From NCBI GenBank assembly GCA_963834725.1, contig CAWICN010000001.1:930001-994000 (forward strand): a stretch of 64,000 nt of DNA, in the 5' to 3' direction. The notes beneath the pieces were generated by a model. That model worked only from the letters and a program-made list of their open reading frames with translations. It made no database searches and was not told where the DNA came from. This document shows positions 1-8,325 of this stretch, in pieces (positions within the stretch are counted from its first letter, which is position 1; each line of letters starts with the position of its first letter). Origin of the DNA: PALSA-693 sp963834725 (GTDB lineage: Bacteria; Actinomycetota; Acidimicrobiia; Acidimicrobiales; Palsa-688). The position numbers were made by a program, and so were the translations under genes.

Positions 1-593
1 TGAGCCCGCTCCGACTCGCAGACCTCCCGGAAGTGGCAGCCCTGGAGGTGGTCGTTGACGACGCCGAGCGATTGCATGGTGGCATAGACGGTTGTCGGCC
101 CGACGAAACGGAAACCGTGCTTGCGCAGCTTGGCCGAGAGCGCTTTGGACTCGGGCGTGGAGGCAGGGAGGTCACCCGGGTCCCCGGATCTGCTGCGTTC
201 GGCCTCATGCTGCCAGAGCAGGCCGGCCAGCGAGATCCCCTGCTCTCGCAGGACGACGGTGGCTCGAGCGTTTGCGATGGTGGCGAGAATCTTGCCCCGG
301 TGACGGACGATGGCGGCGTCCTGGAGAAGCCGCTCCACGTCTGAGTCGTCGAATCGCGCCACCTGCACGGGATCGAAGGACGCAAACGCCCGGCGGAACC
401 CGTCGCGTTTTCGAAGGATGGTCAGCCACGACAAGCCGCTCTGGAATCCCTCGAGGCAGACCTTCTCGAACACCCGGTCGTCATCGCCTACCGGTCTCCC
501 CCACTCTTCGTCGTGGTAGCGCTGGTATTCGGGCGTCGAAGCGCCCCAGGGGCACCGGGCCTGGCCGTCGGCGCCGACCACTACCTCGCTCAT
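1..593 (-). CDS. tag: DNA-3-methyladenine glycosylase I (partial, runs off left edge)
   Basis: Base-excision repair enzyme that removes 3-methyladenine from alkylated DNA. The reading frame starts at an ATG and reaches the window edge without a stop, giving about 197 residues; the family is about 190-200 residues, so only the last few are missing. Visible family blocks are RCPWG and YHDEEWG near the N-terminus, CLEGFQSGLSW, then GPTTVYATMQ and NDHLQGCH near the C-terminus. The Cys of RCPWG, the first His of YHDEEWG, and the His and Cys of HLQGCH match the four zinc ligands known in E. coli Tag. It appears to stand alone; the next gene downstream lies outside the window. Confidence 0.93.
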   Translation of the reverse strand, partial: MSEVVVGADGQARCPWGASTPEYQRYHDEEWGRPVGDDDRVFEKVCLEGFQSGLSWLTILRKRDGFRRAFASFDPVQVARFDDSDVERLLQDAAIVRHRGKILATIANARATVVLREQGISLAGLLWQHEAERSRSGDPGDLPASTPESKALSAKLRKHGFRFVGPTTVYATMQSLGVVNDHLQGCHFREVCESERA

Positions 594-681
594 GGCCGGC
601 CCAGCACGGCCGGCGCCGGCCGATAGCGGCGTTGGCCGGTCAGGAACGGCGGCGGCACCGATGCCGTCGATAGCCGAGTGC

Positions 682-975
682 TCAGGACGATGCGCTCGAT
701 CGCTTGGCGCGCCTGCGATAGAGCCCCCTCGCCCCCTCGCCGACGAGGCCGCCGATTATCAGGCAGACCAGCAGTCCAACCCAGAGGTGGGTGGTAACGG
801 TGAAAAACACAAAATGGATGCGGACTCGGCTCGTGTTAAAGGTGATGAAGAGGATGGCGTAGATCAACGCCACTGCCCCTACCGCGAGCCGCACCACCGG
901 TATACCAGCCACGCGCCGGGTCGGGCGAGGAGTCTGACGATTGACAGAATCGCCGGTGACAGAATCGTCGGTCAT
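682..975 (-). CDS. LapA / DUF1049-type small membrane protein
   Basis: A 97-residue protein with two predicted transmembrane segments (about residues 26-46 and 63-83) followed by a short basic tail rich in Arg and Lys. The pattern VRIHFVFF between the helices and the paired hydrophobic segments resemble the LapA (DUF1049) family of lipopolysaccharide-assembly-type membrane proteins, which in actinobacteria have no defined substrate. A longer in-frame start 57 nt upstream exists, but the ATG of MTDDSV gives the usual family length. No operon partner is evident. Function is inferred only from topology and family resemblance. Confidence 0.75.
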   Translation of the reverse strand: MTDDSVTGDSVNRQTPRPTRRVAGIPVVRLAVGAVALIYAILFITFNTSRVRIHFVFFTVTTHLWVGLLVCLIIGGLVGEGARGLYRRRAKRSSASS

Positions 976-1050
976 GCCCTCGAAGTCTAGGACCGCTCCC
1001 GGGACATTTCGTGAACATTCGGACGCGACCAAGGTTGGGTGGGAACATGA

Positions 1051-1200
1051 TCACCCACGGACCGCTTCCGCGAACGCTCGAAGCTCACCGACAGTGTCGG
1101 GTCCGCCGGGGTTGTAGAGCACGTCGGTAATTCCGGCCGCACCCGCGGCGGCAAAGCGCTCGGCAACTGACTTCGCCTCCCCTGTCCATACTCGGCTACT
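1051..1200 (-). pseudogene. Remnant of a luciferase-like monooxygenase C-terminus
   Basis: This minus-strand frame ends at TGA (1051-1053) and reads backwards through about 40 residues that look like the C-terminal end of an LLM-class oxidoreductase: VAERFAAAGAAGITDVLYNP, then GGPDTVGELRAFAEAV. Upstream of about 1200 the similarity stops and no start or TIM-barrel body is present. It is probably a decayed relic. It lies beside an intact LLM gene on the other strand. The call rests on one motif read by eye. Confidence 0.45.
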
Positions 1201-1478
1201 CCTGTCTCTCAGCTCTCGTGTCTTGGGCCAGCCGTCCGGTGGCGGCCCCGCGGGGCGTGCCCTGGCGGCCTCGATGGTAGCGGCTGACGTTGGTCAGGGC
1301 CCTCTTCGACGCCGCCGGCGGGCCGCCCGCGGCGCTCGCCGCGGATGCCCACGGGCCGGTTGCCGCCGCGGCAGCGATGTGAAGGCTCGCTGGTCTCACC
1401 ATTCTCGAACTAAGGTTTCCCCGGTAGGGGGACGGACCGGGTCCGGCCCCGTATGTTCAGCGGTACAGGGAGGCAAGC
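1201..1478. other. Intergenic stretch, no gene supported
   Basis: GC-rich DNA between the LLM remnant and the next LLM gene. Open frames here have no start, ribosome-binding site or family similarity. The right end carries the ribosome-binding site (CAGGGAGG) of the plus-strand oxidoreductase; no clear -10/-35 pair is visible. Confidence 0.4.
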
Positions 1479-2555
1479 ATGAAGTTCGGAGTCTTCTACG
1501 AGCTGTCGGTGCCGAGGCCGTGGGATCACGAGGCCGAGCGCCAGGTGTACATGAACGCCCTCGAACAGGTGCGCCTGGCCGACGAGCTGGGGTTTGACTT
1601 CGTGTGGGCGGTCGAGCACCACTTCCTCGAGGAATATTCCCACTGCCCGGCTCCGGAGCTGTTTCTCACCGCCTGTGCCATGCAGACGAAGAACATCAGG
1701 GTGGGGCACGGGATCGTGGTGTGCGTCCCGCAGTTCAACCACCCCATCCGGGTGGCTGAGCGGGCGGCGGTCCTCGACATCCTCTCGGGGGGCCGGTTCG
1801 AGTTCGGGACGGGACGGTCGGCGACATGGACCGAGCTCGGTGGGTTCCGCGCCAACCCGGACGTGACCAAGAAGACGTGGGACGAGTTCGTGCACACCAT
1901 CCCGCAGATGTGGATGCAGGAGCGGTTCGGGTACGAAGGTGAATATTTCGGCATGCCGACCCGGGCGGTGCTGCCCAAGCCGTATCAGAAGCCGCACCCA
2001 CCGATGTGGGTGGCGGTGTCGTCGCCCGGCACCGAGTTCGACGCCGCCGATCGCGGCATGGGCGCGCTCGGGGTCAACTTCACCACCTTCAAGGCCCAGG
2101 AGCAACGCGTTCAGGAGTACCGGAGGCGCATCCAGAACTGCACGCCGGCCGGCGCGGTCGTGACTGACCAGCTGGCCTCGGCCAACTTCCTGTTCTGCCA
2201 CGAGGATTCGGCTACCGGCATCGCGACGGGTGGCCGGCTCATCAGCACGTTCCAGTACCTGGCCGGCCAGCTGGACATGGCGAAAGAAGCATGGCCCACC
2301 AAGGGGTACCCCTCCCCCGGGCTGCTGGCGGCCACGCGACGCTCCGCGGCCAGCCCGACCGAACCCGGGGAGCCTCCGGAAGGGATCGCCATCGGCAGTC
2401 CCGAGCAGGTGACACGGGAGCTGAAGAAGTGGGAGGCGACCGGCGTCGACGTCATCAACTTCATTCTCAACGCCAACGAGGTCGTTCCCCAGGAGCAGGT
2501 CCTCGAGAGCCTCCGCACCTTTGGCCGGGAAGTCATGCCGGCCTTCGCCAAGTAG
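1479..2555 (+). CDS. LLM-class flavin-dependent oxidoreductase
   Basis: A 358-residue bacterial-luciferase-like monooxygenase, expected to use FMN or F420 in the cytosol; the substrate is unknown. The N-terminus MKFGVFYELSVPRPW, then FVWAVEHHF, the strand-turn VPQFNHPIRVAERAAVLD and GGRFEFGTGRS are typical of this TIM-barrel family, and the late block GSPEQVTRELKKW is the usual C-terminal signature. The length suits the family. The ATG has a good ribosome-binding site (GGGAGG, about 7 nt upstream). The next gene starts 9 nt after its stop on the same strand, so the two are probably co-transcribed and may act on the same compound. Confidence 0.88.
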   Translation: MKFGVFYELSVPRPWDHEAERQVYMNALEQVRLADELGFDFVWAVEHHFLEEYSHCPAPELFLTACAMQTKNIRVGHGIVVCVPQFNHPIRVAERAAVLDILSGGRFEFGTGRSATWTELGGFRANPDVTKKTWDEFVHTIPQMWMQERFGYEGEYFGMPTRAVLPKPYQKPHPPMWVAVSSPGTEFDAADRGMGALGVNFTTFKAQEQRVQEYRRRIQNCTPAGAVVTDQLASANFLFCHEDSATGIATGGRLISTFQYLAGQLDMAKEAWPTKGYPSPGLLAATRRSAASPTEPGEPPEGIAIGSPEQVTRELKKWEATGVDVINFILNANEVVPQEQVLESLRTFGREVMPAFAK

Positions 2556-2564
2556 GGCCGGGGC

Positions 2565-3314
2565 ATGCCTCGCCAGGGCACGCTCGACGTCGCCTCCCTG
2601 GGCCCGGATCTGCCCCACCTGAGCTCGCTGGCCAGCCCGACATGGGAACTCCCGGGAGCACACTTCCTGCAGATCAACTGGGAGGTGGAGGACCCGGGGG
2701 CGCTGGTTCTCACACCGCCTTCCCTGCACCCGTCCATCCCGCCCTTCGCCTCCTTCTTCGGTGGTCACTACCCGGAGTCGCCGGTCGGGTCCTTCTCCCT
2801 CGTCCAAGTGCGGCTGGTGGTGCGCGCCGGCATCCGCCCGCGCGCCCTCTGTCTCGGCGCGGTCTGCGACTCCCCCGCCGCCGTCGAGGCCCTCCGGACC
2901 CACTGGGGGTACCCCGTGCAACTGGGCGAGGTGGAGACGGCCCGCCGTCACGACCACGCCCGGTTCACCGGCGCGCTGGGCGGCCGGACCGTGGTCGACC
3001 TGGCTGTCCACACTGTGGACGTGATCAACGGCGGTGACCTGATGACCTTCGACAACCTGCATCTGGTGCAGCTGGAGGACCAGGCCGGCGCCAAGCTGGT
3101 GCAGATCGACCCGGAGTACACCATCCAGGAGTCCGACCGGGGGCGGCCTTCCGTCTCGCTTCCCGACTCACAGGCGCTCGGCATGCTGGGCCAGCTTCGA
3201 CTGACGAGTCCGATCATCGGGTTCACCTTCCGAGCCGACACCGACCTGGTCCCGGTACGGTTCGTCATCGACAGCGTCCAGCTCGCGACCACCAGCACCA
3301 GTCGAGTGGCGTAG
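2565..3314 (+). CDS. Acetoacetate decarboxylase-like protein
   Basis: A 249-residue protein resembling the acetoacetate decarboxylase (ADC) superfamily: LHPSIPPFASFFGG, PESPVGSFSLVQVRLVVRAG and the block following LRTHWGYPVQLGEV. In classical ADC the block after the WGFP-like motif carries the Schiff-base lysine (P-K-K); here the corresponding residues read P-V-Q, so the catalytic lysine appears to be missing. It is therefore more likely a non-decarboxylating relative, for example a hydratase- or aldolase-like ADC-fold enzyme. It sits 9 nt downstream of the LLM oxidoreductase and probably shares its mRNA, which ends at the hairpin near 3415. Confidence 0.65.
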   Translation: MPRQGTLDVASLGPDLPHLSSLASPTWELPGAHFLQINWEVEDPGALVLTPPSLHPSIPPFASFFGGHYPESPVGSFSLVQVRLVVRAGIRPRALCLGAVCDSPAAVEALRTHWGYPVQLGEVETARRHDHARFTGALGGRTVVDLAVHTVDVINGGDLMTFDNLHLVQLEDQAGAKLVQIDPEYTIQESDRGRPSVSLPDSQALGMLGQLRLTSPIIGFTFRADTDLVPVRFVIDSVQLATTSTSRVA

Positions 3315-3401
3315 CCACTCTCGCCCGCGGTCCACACTGTCCACACGGGTGACGCCCCCACATCACACCGCGTCGCCGTCCGGCGAATTGATTGTGTCAT
3401 G

Positions 3402-3428
3402 AAAACCGCGTATTACGCGGTCTTCTTT
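3402..3428. terminator. Rho-independent terminator between convergent genes
   Basis: Perfect 6-bp stem ACCGCG / CGCGGT with loop TATTA, preceded by AAA and followed by CTTCTTT. It lies between the plus-strand ADC-like gene and the minus-strand HAD gene, so it could serve both directions. Confidence 0.65.
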
Positions 3429-3493
3429 ACGCAATCGGGACAGGCGACCCCCCCTTTCGGCCGACACGACTGATGGGATCTGGAACTGAGAGG

Positions 3494-4117
3494 TCAGTCT
3501 CTGAGTCGAAGGCCTGTGGCCGCCTCCAGGTCGGCCAGCGCCTGGTTAGCCGACAGCACCTTGATGGTGGTGATGCCCAGCGCCCGGGCTGGCTTCAGGT
3601 TGACGCCAAGGTCGTCGAGGAAGACCGCTTCCGACGGCTCGATACCCAGGCGTTCGCACGCCAGCCGGTACACCCGGGGGTCTGGCTTGCGCAGCCCGGA
3701 CTTCGAGGACTCGATGATCACATCGAAATAGTCGAAGAGGCCGCCGAACTCCGACCGGGCCTCACCTTCGGCGATGAAGTTGTTGGTCAGGAGCGCGGTT
3801 TTCATGGAGGCATGGCATCTGCGAACGGCCTCGGCCATCTCGGGCCGGATCTCGCCAGCCAGCATGCTGAGCACGGCATGGGCGTCCAGGCGGCCTCCGG
3901 CCACGCGGGCTTCCTCCTCGAAGCGCAGGACGAAGCCGTCGCGATCCAGCTCGCCCCGCTCGAAGCAAGCCCAGGCGTTGGTGTCGGAGTTGGTGGCGTT
4001 CAACCCCCGGATGAAGTCGAGCGGAAGGCCGTTCGCTTCTTCGTAGCGATTGAAGGATTCGAAGGGACTGGTCGTGATGACACCACCGAAATCCCACAGG
4101 ACGGCGGCCGGCGTCAT
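3494..4117 (-). CDS. HAD-family hydrolase (subfamily IA)
   Basis: A 207-residue haloacid-dehalogenase-like hydrolase, probably a phosphatase. Motif I is WDFGGV at residues 8-13: the nucleophile Asp is present, but the usual second Asp is Gly, as in the epoxide-hydrolase-N-terminal-type subgroup. Motif II is ALLTNN, motif III SGLRKPDPRVY (Lys) and motif IV FLDDLGVNLKPAR. This subgroup is often encoded beside acyl-CoA dehydrogenase or aminoglycoside-phosphotransferase-like genes, which occur elsewhere in this window. Its ATG overlaps the stop of a 30-codon frame (ATGA) and has no ribosome-binding site of its own, suggesting translational coupling. Confidence 0.9.
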   Translation of the reverse strand: MTPAAVLWDFGGVITTSPFESFNRYEEANGLPLDFIRGLNATNSDTNAWACFERGELDRDGFVLRFEEEARVAGGRLDAHAVLSMLAGEIRPEMAEAVRRCHASMKTALLTNNFIAEGEARSEFGGLFDYFDVIIESSKSGLRKPDPRVYRLACERLGIEPSEAVFLDDLGVNLKPARALGITTIKVLSANQALADLEAATGLRLRD

Positions 4118-4206
4118 GGCAGAAAGGAGGACGCCACGACCTCCCGCAGCTCGGAGGACAGGTGCGGAGGCTGCTGGTCGATTGGTCGGTCGTCAATGTG
4201 GAACAT
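4114..4206 (-). CDS. Possible 30-residue leader-like ORF coupled to the HAD gene
   Basis: A small frame starting at ATG with a strong ribosome-binding site (GAGGAG, about 9 nt upstream) and ending in an ATGA overlap with the HAD gene. The peptide begins MFHIDDRPIDQ and ends REVVASSFLP. The frame continues upstream without a usable start (SPDGVERVRFRVAP), which could be coding if initiation were unusual. I do not recognise the product. It may be a real small protein, a translational coupler, or the tail of a degraded gene. Confidence 0.35.
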   Translation of the reverse strand: MFHIDDRPIDQQPPHLSSELREVVASSFLP

Positions 4207-4300
4207 CTTGAATGCTCCTCGCAGGTCATCCGGTCGCGGTGCAACCCGAAACCGTACGCGCTCGACGCCGTCGGGCGAAAGAAACGGGTGACGGTCCCGC

Positions 4301-5329
4301 TTAGTGCTGACGGGCGCCGGCGGGCTCCAGATAATCCTGGATGTATGCAGCGACCATGGAGTCGACCGATTCGTCGCGGGCCAGGCCGAGCGCCGTAGCC
4401 CGGGCAAACGACGAGTGGCGGGCCCAACCCCGGAAGAATGCCGAGACCACAGGATCGACTTCGCACCGGATCTCACCGAGGGGCCGGCTCGCGACCCGCC
4501 TGAGCGCGGCCGCCATCTGACGCGGCGTCACATCGAGGGCGGGAAGGTTGAGCGCCCGGTCCGGGCCCACTGCCGCCCCGTCCACCTCGTGGAGCCGGAG
4601 CAGGTTGTCGACGACGGTCCGGTAGCCGGCGATCGGGATGGCCATGTCGAAGTCCACCGGTACGACGCAGTCGACACCGTCGAGTGGTTCCCGGAAGATG
4701 CCGCTCACCCAGGACGAGGCGGCGGCGTTGGGCCGACCGGGGCGGACAACGACCGTCGGCAGCCGGGCCGATCGCCCGTCGAGGAACCCCTTGCGGGTGT
4801 AGTCGTTGACGAGCAGCTCGCCGATGGTCTTGGTGAGGCCGTAGGTTGTCTCCGGGGTCAGCTTGGTCGTGTCGGACACGATGTCGTCGACCCCGACTCC
4901 GCCGAAGGCCACGATGCTGCTCGAGAACACCAGGCGCGGGAGCGAGGATCGGGCCCGGCAGGCTTCGAGGACGGCCCGGGTGCCGTCGACGTTCACCGCC
5001 AGGGCACGGTCGAAGTCGAGCTCACACCCGGCGCTCACCATGGACGCCAGGTGGAAGACCGACACGTCATCGCGGTCGATCACATCGCGTACCCGACCGG
5101 GATCAGAGATATCCCCGAGCACCAGCTGGACCCGCTCGTCGATCCTCCAGCTGGCCTTCGGGTTTCCGCCGGCGGCGAGGCCGTCGCCCGGTTCCGCCGC
5201 GTCGAACAGGACGATGCTGTCGATCGGCTCCGGCCGCCCCGAAGGACCGGTGAAGGTCGAGCGATTGACCAGCCGGCGAGTGAGGACGGAACCCAGGAAG
5301 CCGGTGCCTCCGGTGATGACGACACGCAT
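4301..5329 (-). CDS. denD: NAD-dependent epimerase/dehydratase, D-erythronate dehydrogenase-like
   Basis: A 342-residue extended SDR. GGTGFLGSVL at residues 7-16 is the NAD-binding glycine motif; the catalytic Tyr-x-x-x-Lys is in TTYGLTKTIGE. The block VVVRPGRPNAAASSWVSG followed by REPLDG is characteristic of DenD, which oxidises D-erythronate to 2-oxo-tetronate in four-carbon sugar acid catabolism. No kinase or aldolase partner of that pathway is nearby, so the substrate assignment is tentative. The stop is about 95 nt before the small ORF and HAD gene on the same strand. Confidence 0.78.
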   Translation of the reverse strand: MRVVITGGTGFLGSVLTRRLVNRSTFTGPSGRPEPIDSIVLFDAAEPGDGLAAGGNPKASWRIDERVQLVLGDISDPGRVRDVIDRDDVSVFHLASMVSAGCELDFDRALAVNVDGTRAVLEACRARSSLPRLVFSSSIVAFGGVGVDDIVSDTTKLTPETTYGLTKTIGELLVNDYTRKGFLDGRSARLPTVVVRPGRPNAAASSWVSGIFREPLDGVDCVVPVDFDMAIPIAGYRTVVDNLLRLHEVDGAAVGPDRALNLPALDVTPRQMAAALRRVASRPLGEIRCEVDPVVSAFFRGWARHSSFARATALGLARDESVDSMVAAYIQDYLEPAGARQH

Positions 5330-5376
5330 GAGGCGAACTCTACGTTGACGCCGGAGCGGCCAATGCTCCTACCCCG

Positions 5377-5491
5377 CCTGCGCCGCGCCGTGTGGACCGT
5401 GCGCCGCCACCTCCCGCCTGCTCCGCCACCTCCCGGGCCGGCCGAGCCACCCCCCCTGCGCCGCGCCGTGTGGACCGTGCGCCGCCACCTC
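5377..5491. repeat. Two identical 37-bp direct repeats
   Basis: The 37-bp sequence starting CCTGCGCCGCGCCGTGTGG occurs at 5377-5413 and again, identically, at 5455-5491. The intervening 41 bp are rich in CCTCCCG and GGCCGAGCC. The pair lies between two minus-strand genes, upstream of denD and downstream of the LLM gene. No hairpin or gene explains it. Confidence 0.8.
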
Positions 5492-5528
5492 GCGGCCGGC
5501 CGAGCCGCCCTCTGCGGAATAGTGGCGG

Positions 5529-6440
5529 TCAGCGGAAGGCGGAAGCCACCTCCTCCATTAGCAGATCACAGGTGTCCTTCTTCCGGGCGCCGGAGCCGAG
5601 CGTCACGTCCGGCACAATCAGTTCCGCCGCCCCGGCCTCGCGGTAGGCACCGACGATGTCGACCACCTCGCTCGGCGTGCCCACGATGCTCGGCATCGCC
5701 GCCGCAGACTGGCGCCTGCTGTCGAGCCACTCTTTATCCGTCGAGAGGAACAGGAGGGCCTGGGTGGAGACGCGGATCTCCTGCGGGTCGCGACCGATCC
5801 GCTCGCAGCTGGCCCGCAGCACCGAAAGCTTGTGGGCCAGCAGGTCGGGCGTGGTCCACGCATTCCATTCGTCCGCATAGCGGGCGGCCAGGGGCAGCAT
5901 GCGCCGTTCGCCGGCGCCCCCGATCAGCAGGGGCAACCGGTCCTGCACCGGCCCCGGCTGGTTGGGTGCTTCCGTCAGCTGGAAGTAGTGGCCCGCGAAT
6001 GTGGTCCGGGGTTTGCGCAGAAGGGAGTGGAGGATCTGAACCGCCTCCTCGAAACGGTCCATCCGCTCTCGAGTGGAGCCGAGCGCCATGCCGTAAGAGG
6101 CGTGCTCGTTGAGCTGCCAGCCAGCCCCGATTCCCAGGGTAAGCCGCCCGTTGCTCACCTGGTCCACGGCGGCGGCCATATTGGCGAGGAGGGCCGGATG
6201 GCGGTAGGTCACGCTGGAGACGAGAGGGGCGAGCCGCACCCGGGGGACGGACGCCGCCAACGCCGTGGTGACCGTCCAGCACTCGAGCGTGTCACCGTCG
6301 AGCGGTGTCTCGTCAGGCCCATTGGGCATGAAGTGGTCGGCGAAGTACACGCCGTCCCACCCCGTCGCCTCACAATGAGCTGCGATGTCGTGGATGGCGT
6401 CCCATGGCTGGGCCGAGCCGGGCCAGATACTAAAGCGCAT
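5529..6440 (-). CDS. LLM-class F420-dependent oxidoreductase
   Basis: A 303-residue luciferase-like protein, shorter than the 1479 paralogue and of the compact F420-dependent type. Family blocks are GWDGVYFADHFMPN, the SSVTYRHPALLANMAAAVD helix, the GRLTLGIGAGWQ turn and LLIGGAGERRMLPLAARYAD. The C-terminal VGTPSEVVDIVGAYREAGA matches the standard LLM tail. Cytosolic; expected to transfer hydride between F420H2 (or FMN) and an unknown substrate. It follows the acyl-CoA synthetase on the same strand by about 60 nt and may be co-transcribed with it. Confidence 0.88.
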   Translation of the reverse strand: MRFSIWPGSAQPWDAIHDIAAHCEATGWDGVYFADHFMPNGPDETPLDGDTLECWTVTTALAASVPRVRLAPLVSSVTYRHPALLANMAAAVDQVSNGRLTLGIGAGWQLNEHASYGMALGSTRERMDRFEEAVQILHSLLRKPRTTFAGHYFQLTEAPNQPGPVQDRLPLLIGGAGERRMLPLAARYADEWNAWTTPDLLAHKLSVLRASCERIGRDPQEIRVSTQALLFLSTDKEWLDSRRQSAAAMPSIVGTPSEVVDIVGAYREAGAAELIVPDVTLGSGARKKDTCDLLMEEVASAFR

Positions 6441-6500
6441 GGCCGAAATCCTAAGCGCGGGATGCGACCGTGCTGGCTGCCATGGTTGTCTGAGGGGAAC

Positions 6501-8144
6501 TCAGCCGCGCGGGTAGGACGCCAGCCGTCCAGCCTGGCCGAACTCCTTGCGCAGCTGCGCCTCGTCGTCGGCGGCAAACGCGACGTACGCGCTCTGGCGC
6601 CCGGGTCGCCACCACACAGGATCGGGCACCAGCCACGCCTCGTCGCGGAGCTGCGCCTTCTTGATCTTGTTGGTGTGGCTGGCCGGCAACTCGGCCGCCA
6701 CCCGTACGAATTTCGGCCGCCACTTGGAGCCGAGGTCCGACTGCTGGTCCAGGAATTCCTGGAATCCAACTGGATCGAAGGAAACCCCGGCGCGGAGCTG
6801 GATGGCCGCCATGAGCTGGTCGCCGCTGTTCGGGTCGGGAACGGCGTACACCGCGGCCAGCAGGATGTCGCGGTGCCGCACGAGGAGCCGCTCGACCGGG
6901 GCGGCGGAAAAGTTCTCGCCGTCGACCCGCAGCCAGTCGTAGCCGCGGCCGGCGAAATAGAAGAAGCCCTTCTCGTCGCGATACCCGAGGTCGCCGGACC
7001 AGAACCAGCCGTGGTGGGAGCGCTCGAGGTTGGCGTCATCGTTTTTGTAGTAACCCTCGAAGCTGGCCAGTCCAGTCTTGTTCACGAACTCGCCGATGCA
7101 CTCGTCCGCGTTCAATAACCGGCCGGACGCGTCGAAACGGGCCCGCGGGCACTCCTCTAGCGTCGAACGGCTCATGACGATGGTGTTCTCGTCGGCGGGG
7201 AGGCCGAGCGACCCGGACGGCATGTCGGGCGTGCGGAGGATCCCGACTCCCCCCTCGGTCGAACCGAACCCGTCCATGACGTAGACATTGAATCTCCGTC
7301 CAAAAGCGGCGATGTCCCGCTCGCTGGCTTCGCTGCCGGTAACGATGCGCAGGTCGTTGTGCCCGTCGGAGTCACTCTCGGGCGTGGCCAGCACGTACTC
7401 CAGGACCTTGCCGACATAGTTGAACCGGGTGGCGTGGAACTTCTGCACATCGCCGATGAAGCGGCGCGCCGAGAAGCGGCGACGGAAGGCGAGGGTGCCT
7501 CCACTGACCATGACCGGCAGGATGGCGTGGTAGAGAGCGTTGGAGTGGAACCACGGCATAGCGTTGTAAGCAACGTCGGCGTCGGTGATCTCCCAGGACG
7601 CAATCACCCCCAGCGAGATGCGGACCAGGGCCCCGTGAGTGCGGATCGCCGCCTTCGGCGCACTCGTCGTGCCAGACGTGAAGATGAGGATGGCACGTGC
7701 GTCCTCGGGCACATCGATATCGGGAGCAGCGGCGCCCTGGTGCGATGACAGACCCGCCCCGTAGTCGTCCGTTCCGACGATGAGGGTCGGGAGGTCGAGC
7801 CCGGCATCCCGGAGGATTCCTGCGCCGGCCGGGTCCGTCACCACCACACGGCAATCGGTGTGACCGATGTCCCTCAGCAGCTCCGGGCCGCTGCGCGTGG
7901 CGTTCAACCCCACCACCGTGACCCCGGCGAGAAGGGCGGCTTCCAGCCAGAACAATGACTCAGGGATGTTCTCGAGCAGCACGCCGACGTGCGCGGGATC
8001 GCCCAGCCCCATGCTCGCCAGCAGCGAGGCGCGGGCCGATGCCTGCTGGTAGATCTCGGCGTGGGAGTATGTGTCGTCCTCGAACAACAGGCCGGGATGG
8101 TGGTTGTCGGCCAATGCCCGGATGTGCTCGGTCAGCCTGCTCAT
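6501..8144 (-). CDS. Acyl-CoA synthetase (AMP-forming, FadD17-like)
   Basis: A 547-residue adenylate-forming ligase that activates a carboxylic acid to its CoA thioester. The ATP-binding motif is IFTSGTTSAPKAAIRTHG, the second motif DGFGSTEGGVG, and the hinge/CoA region YDWLRVDGENFSAAPVE is followed by HTNKIKKAQLRDEAW, holding the catalytic lysine. The frame stays open far upstream, but the ATG of MSRLTEH has an excellent ribosome-binding site (AGGAGGT) and the standard family N-terminus. It is divergent from the phosphotransferase gene, sharing a 180-bp intergenic region. The substrate is unknown; the overall look is of the mycobacterial FadD17 group. Confidence 0.88.
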   Translation of the reverse strand: MSRLTEHIRALADNHHPGLLFEDDTYSHAEIYQQASARASLLASMGLGDPAHVGVLLENIPESLFWLEAALLAGVTVVGLNATRSGPELLRDIGHTDCRVVVTDPAGAGILRDAGLDLPTLIVGTDDYGAGLSSHQGAAAPDIDVPEDARAILIFTSGTTSAPKAAIRTHGALVRISLGVIASWEITDADVAYNAMPWFHSNALYHAILPVMVSGGTLAFRRRFSARRFIGDVQKFHATRFNYVGKVLEYVLATPESDSDGHNDLRIVTGSEASERDIAAFGRRFNVYVMDGFGSTEGGVGILRTPDMPSGSLGLPADENTIVMSRSTLEECPRARFDASGRLLNADECIGEFVNKTGLASFEGYYKNDDANLERSHHGWFWSGDLGYRDEKGFFYFAGRGYDWLRVDGENFSAAPVERLLVRHRDILLAAVYAVPDPNSGDQLMAAIQLRAGVSFDPVGFQEFLDQQSDLGSKWRPKFVRVAAELPASHTNKIKKAQLRDEAWLVPDPVWWRPGRQSAYVAFAADDEAQLRKEFGQAGRLASYPRG

Positions 8145-8325
8145 GGTCTGTACCTCCTGGCCTGTCGGGGTCCGTCTCGAAGCCCAGGCCTTCATGGCAA
8201 TCTGGCCCGGGCGGATGCCGGTCTCTCTTTGACAGAAACCTGGGACCGGGCCATACTGCCACCGGCCGAATGGGCGCCATCGGAAGTGCCGTGGCCGCAC
8301 GACCGATCGGGCACGAAGGAGTTCC

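Noticed and set aside
1410..3062. A 550-codon open frame on the minus strand
   Set aside because: Antisense shadow of the LLM and ADC-like genes; Gly/Arg/His-rich composition, no motif, no ribosome-binding site.
4304..6112. A 602-codon open frame on the plus strand
   Set aside because: Runs through the antisense of denD and the LLM gene and across the 37-bp repeats; no family similarity.
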